From Epiperipatus broadwayi (lineage: Eukaryota; Onychophora; Udeonychophora; Euonychophora; Peripatidae): a stretch of 64,000 nucleotides of DNA. Below are positions 11,485-24,548 of this stretch, in pieces (positions within the stretch are counted from its first letter, which is position 1; each line of letters starts with the position of its first letter). The position numbers and the translations under genes are program-made. Location: contig JAQFVV010013078.1 of the NCBI GenBank assembly GCA_028023455.1, positions 188,001 to 252,000 of the forward strand, read 5' to 3'. The notes beneath the pieces are model-generated. The model saw nothing but the letters and a program-made list of their open reading frames with translations. It was not told where the DNA came from and did no database searches.

Positions 11485-14400
11485 TTCTAACCTAATAAAT
11501 ATATAGCCTCTGTTTTATTCTGTAATTCTTTATTAGTTTAGTTTGCACTTAGACACTAATCATACTCTGAGCTGTATTAGGTTATTTTGTCTGCACTTGT
11601 TGACACCAATTTTTCAGGTTGTTGGAAATTAAGGCAACCCAAAATAAAGCAACATATCCATTAATTTTCCAATATGATCTAAAATACTTTTCATATAATA
11701 CAATTGTACATTCAATTCTCTTAAGCCATGCCACGATTGTAATAACAACAATAATTGATCACTTATTAATTTAAAGAATAATTATAATAATATTAATCTC
11801 AGGGTTCTTTGTTTCATGTAAGGAAATGCTCGGCAGTATTGTGTTGTCGCATATGACTGGCATTCTGGTCAGCTATAGGAAACATTTATTTTACTTAAAT
11901 TCAATGTGTCTTCATCTCTCATATCAACTGCTATATTATTTAAAGAGATGATAATTCTATTCAATAATGACGTATAATTTTGAATAACACAGCTTTTTTT
12001 TTATTTATGATAAATGCTACTACAAGAGAAGACATTCAAATCATTTTATCTTGGAATAATGTGCAACCAAAGTTAATGGTTTGGGAATAAATTCATTTTT
12101 TTTTTTTTTTTTTTTACACAAAGGTGAATGTTTAGTCTTAAGTTTTCAACTCCATAAATAATTATCATTAAACTAAAATATAATGACATATTCCGATCTG
12201 CTCAACTTTATTTATCTGGTATATTAAGTTTTTAAGAATTTGGAATGATTTCGGACTCAAGAAAAGGTTTTGCAAATATTGTGCAAACACTTATATTTAG
12301 CATATAAAAACAAAAAAATGAATCTACAACAAATTTTAACAAGACTATAATTTATTATTATCACAAAAAAAATATATGAACATTTATTCAATAATCCCAT
12401 AGTAATACAAAAATATAAAATATAACTGACATTAATCTGTATACTCTTTTGGTTATGGACTAGAGGTTACTACTTCTCCTGTATGCAATCATATGGATTG
12501 ATTAACTAAAAGTACATTTCATTACCAATACATTGTTTATTAAATTTTGGTAACCTTGTAGAAGCTTTTATTCAAAATTATTGACTAACTATTTTTTTTT
12601 TTAAATGATTAATCCAATCATATGCAATACGCAAAATATTAAATTTATTTCTAATACATTTACTTTATTTATGGTCTTTAATGGGATAACCTATTCTAAT
12701 TATAGGCCAGTTATCAGAAGTTACACTTACCATCTTACATTTAACTTAATGCTAACTTAAGTTATGATACAAATTTTATTCATACGTATAATTTTAAATA
12801 TGAGTATTATTTAATTACTAACCAGAATTAAATATTGCATTTGAATATTCCTTCAGTAAATAAGCGTTTTAAAACTATGCAATTTTAATTACTTTCTCCA
12901 TTGATTTACTTGTCAAATACTAGCAATATTTAGCAGCACAATACAGATATTGATCTTAGTTACTAACGCACTATTTATACTAAAGTGGATCTTGAGGAAC
13001 TAACACCTCCAATATAACCTTTATCTTGCCCGAACTTTCAAAATTAAGCACAATAATCAACACCTTCCATGGTGGAGCTATCTTTATTTTCACATGAGGA
13101 ATATGGAATAACCACGAAGGTCTGTAAAGTAATCTACTACATTAAAATATTTTGGTGGTTTCTTGCCTCTTACTTGGGCATACAATGAACACACACCAAA
13201 TACAATCCTCTCCTGGGATTTAAACGAATGAAGCATACTAAATGCTAGATAAATTCTTGATCGTCCTATCTATGAGAATCGATCACTTGGGCTATAAACA
13301 TACCCGAACATTATATTTAAAATCTTCCTCTCATGGAAAACAAAGCTTTTGGGGAGATCATTTTTCATCCCACAAAATAAATACATTATAATTATTACCT
13401 ATGCGAATATTAAGCATATACCAATGCTATATCTGGGCAGGATAAGTAAATACACTGATTATAATAAACTTATGTTACCGTGTATACTTTGATCAACATC
13501 TGAAATCAATGGACATCATAGAATAAAAGTATAATAATTTTAATTTTAATAAAGGAACATTCAAAAATAGTTGGTAGCATACTATCTTAAACTAAATAAA
13601 GTGGATGTGTTATTTAAGAATAATTAGGAATAAATTCCTCAATTAATACAGTATAAATTCGTTTCAAAACTTTAACAAGAAATATTTTGTTATAGCATTT
13701 TTTTTTTTTTTTAGTTACTTCTGATAATTTTCAATATTTATTTTACCCCTTAAATATCTAAATATTTTTCTTTTACGTATCTAACATACAAAATTTCTAC
13801 CTACAATTGTATGTAATAATTAAAACATATTTTATAGATTTTTTTTCTTTCGTGTTAAATATCAACTTAACCTATAATAATTATATTAAAACATACCTTT
13901 GTCATTACAAGGCTATTAAATATCACTTGACCATACAGACTTTAACCTATGTGATATAACAAAAAAAATACATATCATTTATAACTTAGTTTTAAACAAT
14001 CATTAATTAACAAGTGCATACTCTCTCATTAGAAAATGTTTTTCTGTTGAGCAATTGAAGAGCTTTATCCAGTCGTATTTCACGAAGCAAGTTTAAAAAC
14101 AATAAACGCATGGTATTATTTCCTTTAAATAAAAGTTTTCTCTTATTTTGTGCATTTAATAAATTAGGTAAAGAAAAATATAGCAGAATTGAAGATTAAT
14201 TCTTACTTGAATTAAACTGCTACAATTTTGGGATCCATAGAAAATAAAATATACATATTATAACATAACGAACAGTTGACGATAGACGATAAACATACAC
14301 AATTCTTTTCTTTTTTATTATTGACGATACGTACAATTCATATTAGCTAGCTTACTTATGGACAAAAATGCGCAATTTTTCCGAGAGATTATTCTGATAA

Positions 14401-15734
14401 TAACTGCAGCTGATTTACATGTATAGGAAGTTTTAATAAATCCAACTGATGTGTAATATAATATATCATTTATTTTTATCATTAAGTCACTGAGATATTT
14501 GGTTTTGTTCATACTTTAGGAATTATAAATTTTTTAACGGTAACTTCTCCGTAAGAATGCACGTATATAATTTTTTTTTCTTACATTTACTTCAAGAAAG
14601 TCTTTCATTTTTTTTCTTTTTCTTTTTTTAAAAAAAATATACAAATGTATAGTTTAATATTATGATGATTATTATTATTTTTAGACAATTCTTGATGAAT
14701 AAAAACATTTTTAACATATGTAATTGCATTATTTGTAAAGGCAGACAATATTGAGAAAGAGCGCGAAAATGTTTCTAGTTGATTTTCCTTGGTTTCAAAA
14801 TATTTCTTTCAATTATTATTTTTTTCTTTCTATACCAAGAAAATATCAATAAATGACATAAAGTTAATAAATAATTAATTTTTTCTTGGAAATCATTTAT
14901 CTTCCTTAATTTAGACATAATAACACTTTTCGTGATTCCCTTAGTTAATTCTGTCATTTTTAACTTTAGCGTGAGACAATAAATTTTTAAGTATAAAAGG
15001 TTTTTAAATAGGTAGATGGCACAGGAAATCAGGACGTCTTATCAAAAAATTTTAGCCACACATTATATTATTAAAATTTTACTTTGATTACATTTATTTC
15101 TGCAAAATAAAATGAAAAAATTGAGTTACCAAATTTCAGCACTGTTCCTTCCTTGAAAACTAAAAGCAGACTATATTTTTTTCAAAGTCAAAATGATCTT
15201 GACTTTAGTGACCTCTTCCAGAAAAATAATCATTTGATTATAACATAAACAAAAGAAAGGAAAAACCTATTACAATCATATAGTTTTAGTATTATTTAAA
15301 TAGATTACAAAGTGATTTGACAATAAAAAAAATAATAAATACATTTAATTAATGATAATTATCAGTAATTTATAACTCATTTTCTACAAATGGAATTACC
15401 AGAAGTTATTGTTCTCTATGATAAGACATTCATCTCTTCTTCCCCTCTACCCATCCAAAATCAATTACTGTTTATGATATTTGTTTTTATACTATATTAA
15501 TTTGCTTTAATTATTAATATCTTAATTAAATTATTCATGTTCTTTTTAAAAATGATATTGCATTACTAAATCTATTAGTTATTCACCCAAAACATGCCAA
15601 AGTGAGTGAATAGCATACTTTATTAATCAATTATTACTATTGTTATTTTATCTTTTTATTTCTTTAAAGAATAGCATTGTTTTCCTGCAGAAATAATGCC
15701 AAGTAAACCTAGTGTTATTGACACTTGGTTTACA
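11485..15734 (-). repeat. 5' LTR (about 4.25 kb) of the giant-LTR element
   Basis: Direct repeat of 3941-8254; most 60-base lines match with no or one or two changes. It differs in T-run lengths, in a replaced stretch at about 11993-12051, and in the flipped terminal hairpin at 15705-15734. It should hold the promoter, but no core element can be pointed to in such AT-rich sequence. Confidence 0.88.
15705..15734 (-). repeat. LTR-terminal hairpin, orientation 2
   Basis: On the plus strand the arms are GTAAACCTAGTGT and ACACTTGGTTTAC with loop TATTG. The tip is inverted relative to 8225-8254 while the sequence next to it (GCCAAGTAAACC) is unchanged. Confidence 0.85.
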
Positions 15735-15749
15735 AACCCATATATATAT

Positions 15750-15757
15750 ATATTCTC

Positions 15758-15815
<58 letters not shown>

Positions 15816-15823
15816 GAGAATAT
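15750..15823. repeat. Palindrome around a TA microsatellite
   Basis: ATATTCTCATT, then a long run of TA, then AATGAGAATAT: a perfect inverted repeat of about 74 bases beside the left end of the giant-LTR element. Confidence 0.85.
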
Positions 15824-15889
15824 GTAATAAAGTAATAAAATAATATTACGGGTAGAGATTTAATAAGGTTGATAAAAAATGTATATTTT

Positions 15890-16165
15890 CATTTTATTAA
15901 TTGCTAAGTCAGGCTTTTGATACATACTGAACTGGTTCAGATCTATATAACTATGTAAGAATGTTCACTGAAGGCATTTTAAATGTATAACAGAGAGATA
16001 AGTGATAGCTGCTCAAATTCAAGCTTCTCATGATGAGAGCCATAAGCTTAAAACTAATCTATTAATATTGAATAAATCAACAGTGGATAGACATTTATTA
16101 AACACTATCTGGCATCTATTAGTTACAAAAGCTTATAGTGAGTGAAAATGTGATATATTGAAAGT
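15890..16165 (+). repeat. Diverged copy of repeat family F
   Basis: TACTGAACTGGTTCAGATCT and the following ATATAACTATGTAAG resemble the start of the repeat at 21890-22390 and 29520-29580; the later TCATGATGAGAGCC part matches its hairpin centre loosely. It is an old copy with uncertain edges and no coding frame. Confidence 0.45.
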
Positions 16166-16200
16166 TTAGTTTAAGAAACATGAAAATATTGTCATACACC

Positions 16201-16360
16201 TCCAATGGCTTTGCCAATAACCTTTTAAATATAATTATATATCTGTGGTTATTTATGAACTACAAAAACAGGTTTTTTGCTCCAATGGCTTTGCCAATAA
16301 CCTTTTAAATATAATTATATATCTGTGGTTATTTATGAACTACAAAAACAGGTTTTTTGC
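16201..16360. repeat. Exact 80-bp tandem duplication
   Basis: 16201-16280 and 16281-16360 are identical over 80 bases (each begins TCCAATGGCTTTGCC). This is a recent local duplication in unique-looking AT-rich DNA. Confidence 0.97.
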
Positions 16361-17792
16361 ATAAAAAGTAATTCAATATACCTTCATCAATTGTTCCAAT
16401 GTTATATATTCTATTCGCATAGAATGCAAGACATTTTCAATATAAATAGTGGGGCTCTGTATTGTATTAATAAAAATATCATGTTAATTTCTGCCATTTT
16501 ATTCCATTCTGTCTATATGTATTTATATAATCTACTTATAAGAATAATACACATAAAAATGTAGAAAAATAGCTTCAAATAAATTACTGTAGATTAGAAG
16601 GCTATCTATTTTTCTTAGATAACATTTTAAAATTTATTATATAAAATATAATAGTAGCTAGTAATACTTCTACAAAACAAAAAACCCTAAATAATGCAAA
16701 ATCTTATAAAAACAAAATGTACCATGCAAAATAAAAATAATAAAACAAGAGAAGCTTTCTGCTCTAATCTTATCTAAAGTTAAGCTTGAGTAATCAGGTT
16801 GATAGATAATAGTACATTTAAATCATCTCTAGAATGATTTCTGAATTTTTCCTTTACCAATGAGAATTGGAATTCAAAGCTAGAATTATTACAGTTATGC
16901 AACTAGAAATTAACTCCATTTTACTACTTAGACTAATATCTGAAATTTCAAAATAACCCAGGATTCAGAATTAAAGACATGCTGCTTAATTCTTTAAATT
17001 GAATTTTCAGTTTTTAGCTCAAATTGTAAAATGAAGCTAAAGATGGTTACCAGATGCATACCTACAATAATTTCAGCTTCAAGTCACATTGATAAAACTA
17101 GCAAGGGTAGGAATTTAAATTCTCTACTATCCAGTAATCACAGATTACTCAAACTTTCTATACATGGCACTTGAATAGAAAACTTGTTTTATTATACATT
17201 GTGTAAGTTAAAGAATTAAGTGATTTGTTGTTATTATTATCAAAATCACCAGAAACAATGAGGGAAAAAGATGCTATAGAACTTTAAACTAAGAATTGAC
17301 AATTATCAAACAAAAAATAGTAACTATGTGTTTAAAATTAATAATCTATTTATGAAGCAGCATTATTAATAGGACATCCCTCCCCAACACTGATGAAGGC
17401 TCTTTCGTATAACAATAATATTATTGTTTTTATTAGCATTGCATCAACAACCATCTAATCAATGCAGATTAGTGCAATCTTTACGCTGTAGCATCAAATA
17501 GTTAAATATCCATTTATAAATCATCATTGAACAGTTGGTTGAAAAAAAAAAATCCTAAGTCTATTCAAGACTTGAAAAAAAGTCAAGGTTTATCCAAACT
17601 GAATTCAAACCCAGATTGTGAGAATAAGTGGCAGATGGGCAAATCACTATATCATGAGGCTCTTTATCTCTCATCATACGCATAAATATAAATAAAAAAA
17701 TTATCCAGAAATTATATAAATCAAAAAATTCAGAGTGAACCAGTAATAAAACATATGACAATTACCAACCATTAGCTTTGCTAAAAATAAAT
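16361..17792. other. Gene-free AT-rich stretch
   Basis: Short frames only (for example to 16564). No domain, RNA or repeat recognised. Confidence 0.5.
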
Positions 17793-17960
17793 AATTAGAG
17801 AGGATTTGAACCCAAACTTTCAAGCTCTCTTTAGTCATTCATTTCATCTTATACAATGATACACATGACCATGTACATGCAATAAAGATAAATGATCTCC
17901 AATATATATATATTAGGATGAACCAGTACTCATCAGTTGGTCCGAATATCATCTCTCTCG

Positions 17961-17996
<36 letters not shown>

Positions 17997-18400
17997 ATTA
18001 ATGCTTGGTTTATATTAAGATAGCAAACTTTAATTGACAGGCTTCAATCTTCTCCATTCTCCAACTCTTCATCCATACACATAATTGACAAATAGAGCTT
18101 TGAAGACACCATCATCAGATTTTTAATGATATGGATAGCTGAAGAGTTGGAGAGAGGAGAAGATTGAAGCCTGTCCACTAAAGTTAGAAGATTTGCTATC
18201 TTAATATAAGCTGAGCACTGATTATAAATATGTATGTGAGAGATGATGATCGAGACCAAATGATAAATGCTGGATCAGCATGAACTACGTATATAGAAGA
18301 TCATTTATCTTTTTCGCATACATTCATGTGTATCGGTTGTATAAGATGGAATGGATGATTAAAGAGAGCTTGAAAGTCTGGTTTCAAATCCCCTCTAATT
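17793..18400. mobile_element. Foldback element, family G
   Basis: Long inverted repeat: AATTAGAGAGGATTTGAACC at the left pairs with the matching reverse sequence ending at 18400. The inner parts also pair (TCTCCATTCTCCAACTCTTC near 18050 against its complement near 18150). Arms are about 280 bases with indels; a CA/TA microsatellite at 17960-17996 lies in the left arm. There is no coding frame, so it is non-autonomous. The tips contain a B-box-like GGTTTCAAATCCC on one strand. A half copy is at 43435-43785, and 39961-40090 has similar tips. No target-site duplication could be fixed. Confidence 0.75.
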
Positions 18401-18697
18401 ACAACTAGCTTAAAAATATATACGATCCATGTATTTAATTATTAAAAATAAATAAATAAAAATAAACTGACAAAAATATAAAATATTTCAGAAGCAATGA
18501 CTTATTTACAAGATAAAAAACAACTGAAAGTAGATACCATTAAATCACAAAGAATATATTATAGTATATATAATACTAGGATCCATAAACAAGTTGTGAA
18601 TAAGTTTTTATTTATTTTTTTATGTTATTTATTTTTTTATGCAATATCAGTTATAAAGATGTTTCTAAAAATAATTTTTCTAATATTAAGTATTCGA
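18401..18697. other. Gene-free AT-rich stretch
   Basis: One 68-codon low-complexity frame (18497-18703), not credible as a gene. Confidence 0.5.
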
Positions 18698-18705
18698 AAA
18701 TAATT

Positions 18706-18816
18706 CCTTTTTTTTTTTAAGTGTCATAGCATCGGCCGGGACGCGAATCCGCAACCCGGGCAACTGCCTGCAAGTGCAAGGCAGTCGCGCTGACCTCTCG
18801 ACCACCAATGCAAGAC
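18706..18816 (-). mobile_element. tRNA-derived SINE, subfamily 1
   Basis: The minus strand reads TTGCATTGGTGGTCGAGAGG (A-box region), then the B-box-like GGATTCGCGTCCC, then GGCCGATGCTATGACACTT and an A run. It is flanked by the duplication AAATAATT at 18698-18705 and 18817-18824. Much higher GC than its surroundings. It is made by RNA polymerase III and moved by a LINE; it has no protein. Confidence 0.9.
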
Positions 18817-18824
18817 AAATAATT

Positions 18825-19980
18825 ACTTTTATTTACAAAAAAAAAAAAAACTTCAAAGCTGATGTATTCATTTCATATTTGGAATTTTTGCGCAAGCTCT
18901 CAAATAAGTGATTGAATATTATGTGATCGCCGAAACTATTAATAATATAATGGTTAAATTGTTGCTCTTATAAATTAAAAAAAAAAGATGGAAGACCCTT
19001 GATATTTTATTAGACTTTTATCTCTAAAAAAAAAAAAAGAAAATCTATTATAAGGGTCAAAATTTGTTTATTTGTTAAGCGTATTTTTTTGCAGTTTTTA
19101 TTTTTAAATAAAACATTTTAAATATAGATAAAAATTGCTGATTTAAGATAGTATTCGACCTGATTAATGACAGAACGGTATTTTCAGCTCTCTCTGTTTT
19201 TCTTTTTCAGAATTTACTAGATGAAAGATAAATCATAAGTAGCTTTAAATAGCCATCCGCAGAGTATAGAGGGCTAGAGAAATACACCATCAGTTTAATT
19301 AATTGCCAGGCAGTGATATGTTTGGGGCAAGGTTTTTTTTTTGGTTTAGCACTTTTATAATAATAAGCAGATATTCACTTACTGACCAGTAATGTAATAT
19401 ATAGCTAAAAGGATTATAGACTGTATAACTGGGGAAAAAATGTTTGGAAATTTTCAGATATATAAAAAATATTCTTTTAACTTATTTGAATGTTAGATAT
19501 TGGGTGTGGCAGTTATACATGTGAATAATTTTTTTCAAAAAGTCTTTCACAGATATTCATTATATATTTGTCTGAAGGTTTTGATAATGACATTTTCCTT
19601 GTAATTACATGTTGAACTATTTGTATCACCTGGCTGAAATTGTCAAATATGTTTTAAAAAATTCAAATTATTTATACACTTTCAAATAATGTAATATAAA
19701 ATAAAGTATATAAAGATAGTATTCTGCATTAGTAAAAAAAAATTATCTATTTAGTTAGAACGTCATGTTAAAAATTCATATTCACGAATCTAAAGGTTAA
19801 CAGATAAATTCCCTATTTACATTGTTTCTGACAAGTTCAGAAACACATAAAAAAGAAAGAGAACATTTTTATTATTCAAAATGTTGTGACCTGCATTAAC
19901 CTGTGCATAATTATAAGTTAAATGTATTTGGAAAAGATAGCTCAATTTACTTCTAAAAACGTTTAACAATTTTAATTAGA
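18825..19980. other. Gene-free AT-rich stretch
   Basis: A and T runs and short frames only; nothing recognised. Confidence 0.5.
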
Positions 19981-20180
19981 TGACGGATATCATCATCATC
20001 ACCAATCCATTGCAGGATGAAGGTCTCTCCAAGTTCAATCCATCTTCTCCGATCTTTAGCTTCTCTTCTCCACATCATTCCTGCACACTTTGTTATTTCA
20101 TCCATCCATCTCACGTGGTCTCTTCCTGGGTCTTTTACAATTTCTTGGAATCCCGTTTAAGATTTCAATTGGAAATAGTC
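19981..20180 (-). pseudogene. LINE family A, 5'-truncated 3' end
   Basis: The minus strand encodes the end of a LINE polyprotein, the stretch with RWMDEI, MWRREAKDRRRW and LGETFILQW, closely matching 24549-24784. It ends in a short GAT repeat tail at 19981-20000. About 200 bases remain; there is no RT domain. Confidence 0.8.
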
Positions 20181-21889
20181 CAACATATATAAAAATATAA
20201 CTACATACACACAATCATTAATTCAATTTAATTAGTTTTTCTAATAGCTTATTATTTTTATCATATATATATTTTGAAATGTAATTCATAATTGAATAAA
20301 AATTTGATGTGAATTCGAAGCAATATAAAAGATAAGTTAAATACGAATCTTTCTATAGATATATTTTTTATTACCATAAAGAAATTATAGTAAAATGAAT
20401 AGCTGTAAAACAGTTAAATATCTAATAGCGTTTACTTTTTAGAAAACCATAGTTAAATAGATAATAGAGAGCAGAATTCTTTTAAATATTTTCAAGATGA
20501 AATTTTTCTTTTATTGAAATTAGATTAAAGGTGTGACTAATATAAAGTCAAAATCAGTGATAAAATTCGCAATTATTAATCTTATTAGGTGTTGTTATTC
20601 ACTTTATATCCTTATTCAATTGTTCTTTTTTTCTCTGTAGTTATTTATTTGGCGGAACAAAATAGTAATTACATTAAACGAAAGCACGAAAGTTTATCAC
20701 CTACATATTTTTTCATAAATCTTTAAGAGTTGCAACTTTTATATACATTTGTGTATGTATTTGTTGTCTTTAAGTGAAGAATATCAAGATATAATGATAC
20801 ACATCCATTTGCTGTGTCCTGTTGTGAATCCAGGGCAGATAAAACTTGAAAATTGTTTTAGATTGTAACAACTCAGAGACACATACAATTAATTAGATAT
20901 TGTTATTTAGTTTCTTTTCTAGAAAATAAATGAAGTGAAAGACAAGCGTTTAAATCTTCATTACCCAATAATTGGCAAATGAATTATGACTTCTCCTTCA
21001 TTGTTATTATTCTACAGCTTGTTGAAGAAAAAGTCGTTAATTATCTAAAGCTCTTTTTTGAGTGCATGTTCACACATTCGAATATATGCTTAAGCACTTT
21101 CATTCGGATTGGATATAAGTTTGTGGTTCACATGTATAATTTGAATAAAAAGTTTTAAAATTGTGTACTATTTAAGAAATTAAAACTATTAAAGTTGCTG
21201 ATACCAATTTTGAAGAAATTTAATCATCTCAGCATAAATCTCTAGACTGAATTTCTATGTGATTTCATATATGCATTTGGTGAAGTTCATGAATTTGATT
21301 TAATACACAGTATTAAGCAATTAAAGCAAATAGAGCATTAGTTTTGGAAAAAAATATACACAAGCTCTTGTTTTTTCTTTTTAATAGATATGTGATAAGA
21401 ACCACGTGGTGCAGAGTTTTGAAATAGAAAAACAATTTTTTTCAGACAAACAACATATAATACAATAATCAATCAATGGATATCCAGTAACTGTGAGAGG
21501 GAGGCAGAATCAATTCTGGGACTTCCCAATTCTAAGTTGGATGCTAGCTTAGAATGTTTACTTATGTAATAGAGCTAAAAACTATAGTGCATATAAGTCC
21601 ATACTTTTTAAACACGAGAAAAAAATTAGTAATTTGTTTAAACTACACAGAATTATGTCCGAAAATAAATGATAAAAAACATCACATATAATCAATTAAA
21701 AAAAAAATCCCTTAATATTAGAGCAAGTATCATTCTCCATAATAAGAACTGGTGTTTCAATTTATAATGGGTATATAATTAATTCAAAAAAATTCTATTA
21801 ATGTAAAAGTCATTTGCATTTTTTTAAAAAATAATTGTTTCAATTTATATTAATATATACATTTATATCACATGATCATCCTTTATACT
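20181..21889. other. Gene-free AT-rich stretch
   Basis: Nothing recognised in either strand. Confidence 0.5.
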
Positions 21890-22390
21890 AAGTGGCAATA
21901 CTGTATGGAGAGTTTTTACCTGTTTTAATAACAGTTATAAGCAAGCATAAGAATGGTGATCATGTGATGTTTATTGGCTTAAAACCAATTCTGCCTAATA
22001 GGATGGTGGTGGCTATGGTTATTAAAGAACCAAAGACACCAAAATATATAAGTACTGAACTGAATTCAGACCTATATGACTATATAAGTTAATGAGCTTG
22101 GATTGAAAATATTATTGTTTTCAATTTAAGACTCATAGTTTTGTAGTTAAGTAGAGATATAAGATGGCTGCTGGAGAGTTGCATTAGATCCTAAGATCTA
22201 GATGCAATGCTCTCAGATCCAAGGCTCCTCACTGATAAAGGCCATATACCAGAAACTAGTCTGGGAATATTGGATGAGTAGGCAATAGATAGGGATTTTA
22301 TGCACAAGCCTTCTGGTATCCATTGATTACTCTGGCTTGAACTGAGTGGCAATACTGTATAGAAAGTTTTGCCTGTTTTATATACATTTA
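21890..22390. mobile_element. Repeat family F copy
   Basis: The unit is bounded by the direct repeats TGGCAATACTGTATGGAGAG (21893) and TGGCAATACTGTATAGAAAG (22348). It contains TACTGAACTGAATTCAGACC, the block TTGCATTAGATCCTAAGATC and the stretch CTCCTCACTGATAAAGGCC to AAACTAGTCTGGG. The same blocks recur at 29345-29860 and, as a foldback, at 53254-53660. Short frames in it are not genes. The class is unknown. Confidence 0.7.
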
Positions 22391-24548
22391 TGTTCACTAA
22401 ATTAATTGTTTTGCTTACAATAGTATAAGTATTTTTAATTCATAATATACATGCTCTAGCTAGCCACAACCAATGCTTGTGCATTATAACAAGAAAATAA
22501 TGAAAGAAATATAAAATGAAACAATTTTGTTTTGAAAATAGAATAATTAACAAACACAAAACATAAAAAAAAATAAAAGCAATAAAAGTGGAGAAACAAT
22601 TCCAAGAAGATGATCTAAGAATCTATAAAACATTAATTATGGAAATAAATATGAAAACAATATATATATAATATTTACAACAATATGCAATTTTTTTATT
22701 AGAATTGTTTATTAAAGCATTATGTCTAGTTTATTATGAATTATTGTTGAGAAATAATTTGTATTTTGTATTTTAAATAAATAAACATTGTTTTGTTTAT
22801 GCAACAAATTCTAACAAATAGTATAAAACTGTACTATTATTTACTTTAAATAGGATAATTGTGTGATTCTGGATGCAAAAATTATTGGTTTAAATATTAA
22901 AAGAAAGTTAACTAATGGAGTGAATCTTTTCTTCCCATTTGAACTTTACAAAAATTATTTTAAAAAAAAGTGAAGTGTAGAACATACACATACTGAACTT
23001 ATATGTGGTTGTAGAATAAAAAAGTGTTTCAAATAATGTGAATTACAAGTTTTGACTTATGCAATGTGGATTCTTAATATAAAAAAAATTATGTTGCAGA
23101 AAATACAGAAGCAGTATGGAAAAACAGAATTTTGGACATAACTAATATAATTCGGATTACCATAATTCAAAATCTTATTTTAAGTATTGTAATATAATTA
23201 TGAACCAGTCATGAGGTAAAACACCAAATTAACAATTGATTTAACAATATGTGTATTAAAATTTGATTTACATACTTTTATTACAATTTGATTTACAAGT
23301 ATGAAATGTCTGTATTCAAAACTTTGACACCATCCACTGTAGACAATTCACTTAAAGATTATTACTAATTAATTATTAAACTAGAGATTATTGTATCATT
23401 TCTAGTTCAGATATCAGTTCAAAATGCAGTTAAAGCATAATTTATTTGATTTTAATTAAATATAACCACATGGAATATTTTATCCAATATTGTTTCTATT
23501 TTTCTCTGCATGATTTATGAAAAAAAATGTAATCTGGGCCAATAGATGTGTCTTGGTGCAGCACAAAATGCATCTTGAGCCCATTTATTTTTATTTAACA
23601 TTTTCATTTGTATTTTCCATGAATTATGGTACAGAAACATTTTAATTATATGTACAATACAAATATTTGTAGATAATTAATTTGCATAGAAATATTAAAA
23701 AGTGATAGGTACATCATTCATATCTTTCATTGTTATTGTTTTGATTTTATTAACACGTCAAAACTAACCCAGATTAATTTTGTATCTTTACTCTCTAGAC
23801 AAATATTGCTAGATACCCATTTATTTATTAGTAAGCAACAGAGATGAATGACATTCAGATGCACATAATATAAGCTCTTGCTTAAAAATCTTCAGCTTCA
23901 ATGTTCTCTGCTTCAAATCCCAAGTAATGAGTGTGGCAGAAGATGTATTTTAGGCATTCTAGAAAACTTTACACAGCAATTGATTTTTAATAACTGATTG
24001 CCTCAATTATATTATATAATTAATAGTTAAACATTATATCCTTTGAGATCAGTGAAAACTATAAGTAAATAGTAATTATATCCTTAATAGAGTAGATTTT
24101 TGGCTTGAATGACTCTTGTTTAACCCATAAATGAGGAAAAAACCAAAGAGCACTTGAGACATAATTATAGAAACAGAATTTTATCTAATTATTCCAAAAT
24201 GTTTATAATTTACAGGAAAGTCTCTTACTGTCATAGAAGTAAAATACAGTACAAAATGCTGAAGATATGAATGACTGATGAAAGTAAGACTCAGTATTGT
24301 AAATAGAATAATAAACATTTTATTTGCTATTTTATTATTATCATAAATTACTTAATTTTACTAATGGTAGCACTATTAGATGGAAGAAAATCAGCAGAGT
24401 AAAGTATTGATAAACAAAAAATTCATATACAACAAACTTCCAGATTAATGATATGACAATGGCATTGTATATAAGTAAAAAAAAACCTCACACACTGAAT
24501 ATCTCTATTAAAAAATTATATCAAATTTAAATCAGTATGTATTTTCTA
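22391..24548. other. Gene-free AT-rich stretch
   Basis: No credible frame, RNA gene or dated repeat seen. Confidence 0.5.

Larger units (their letters stand above)
3941..15734 (-). mobile_element. Giant-LTR Gypsy-type retrotransposon, pol deleted
   Basis: Complete element on the minus strand: 5' LTR 15734-11485, primer-binding site 11483-11466, leader to 10911, gag 10910-8739, integrase C-terminal remnant to 8354, short leader, polypurine tract 8265-8255, 3' LTR 8254-3941. The internal part is only about 3.2 kb, shorter than either LTR. Protease, RT, RNase H and the integrase catalytic core are absent, so it could move only with enzymes supplied by a relative. The LTRs look nearly identical by eye over about 4 kb, which implies recent insertion. 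It sits between TA-repeat DNA on both sides; no clear target-site duplication was found. The nearest analogues are gag-only TR-GAG elements and LARDs, both described in plants. Confidence 0.85.

Noticed and set aside
18706-18816. Possible true tRNA gene
   Set aside because: A and B boxes are present, but the A tail, target duplication and many sister copies show a SINE.
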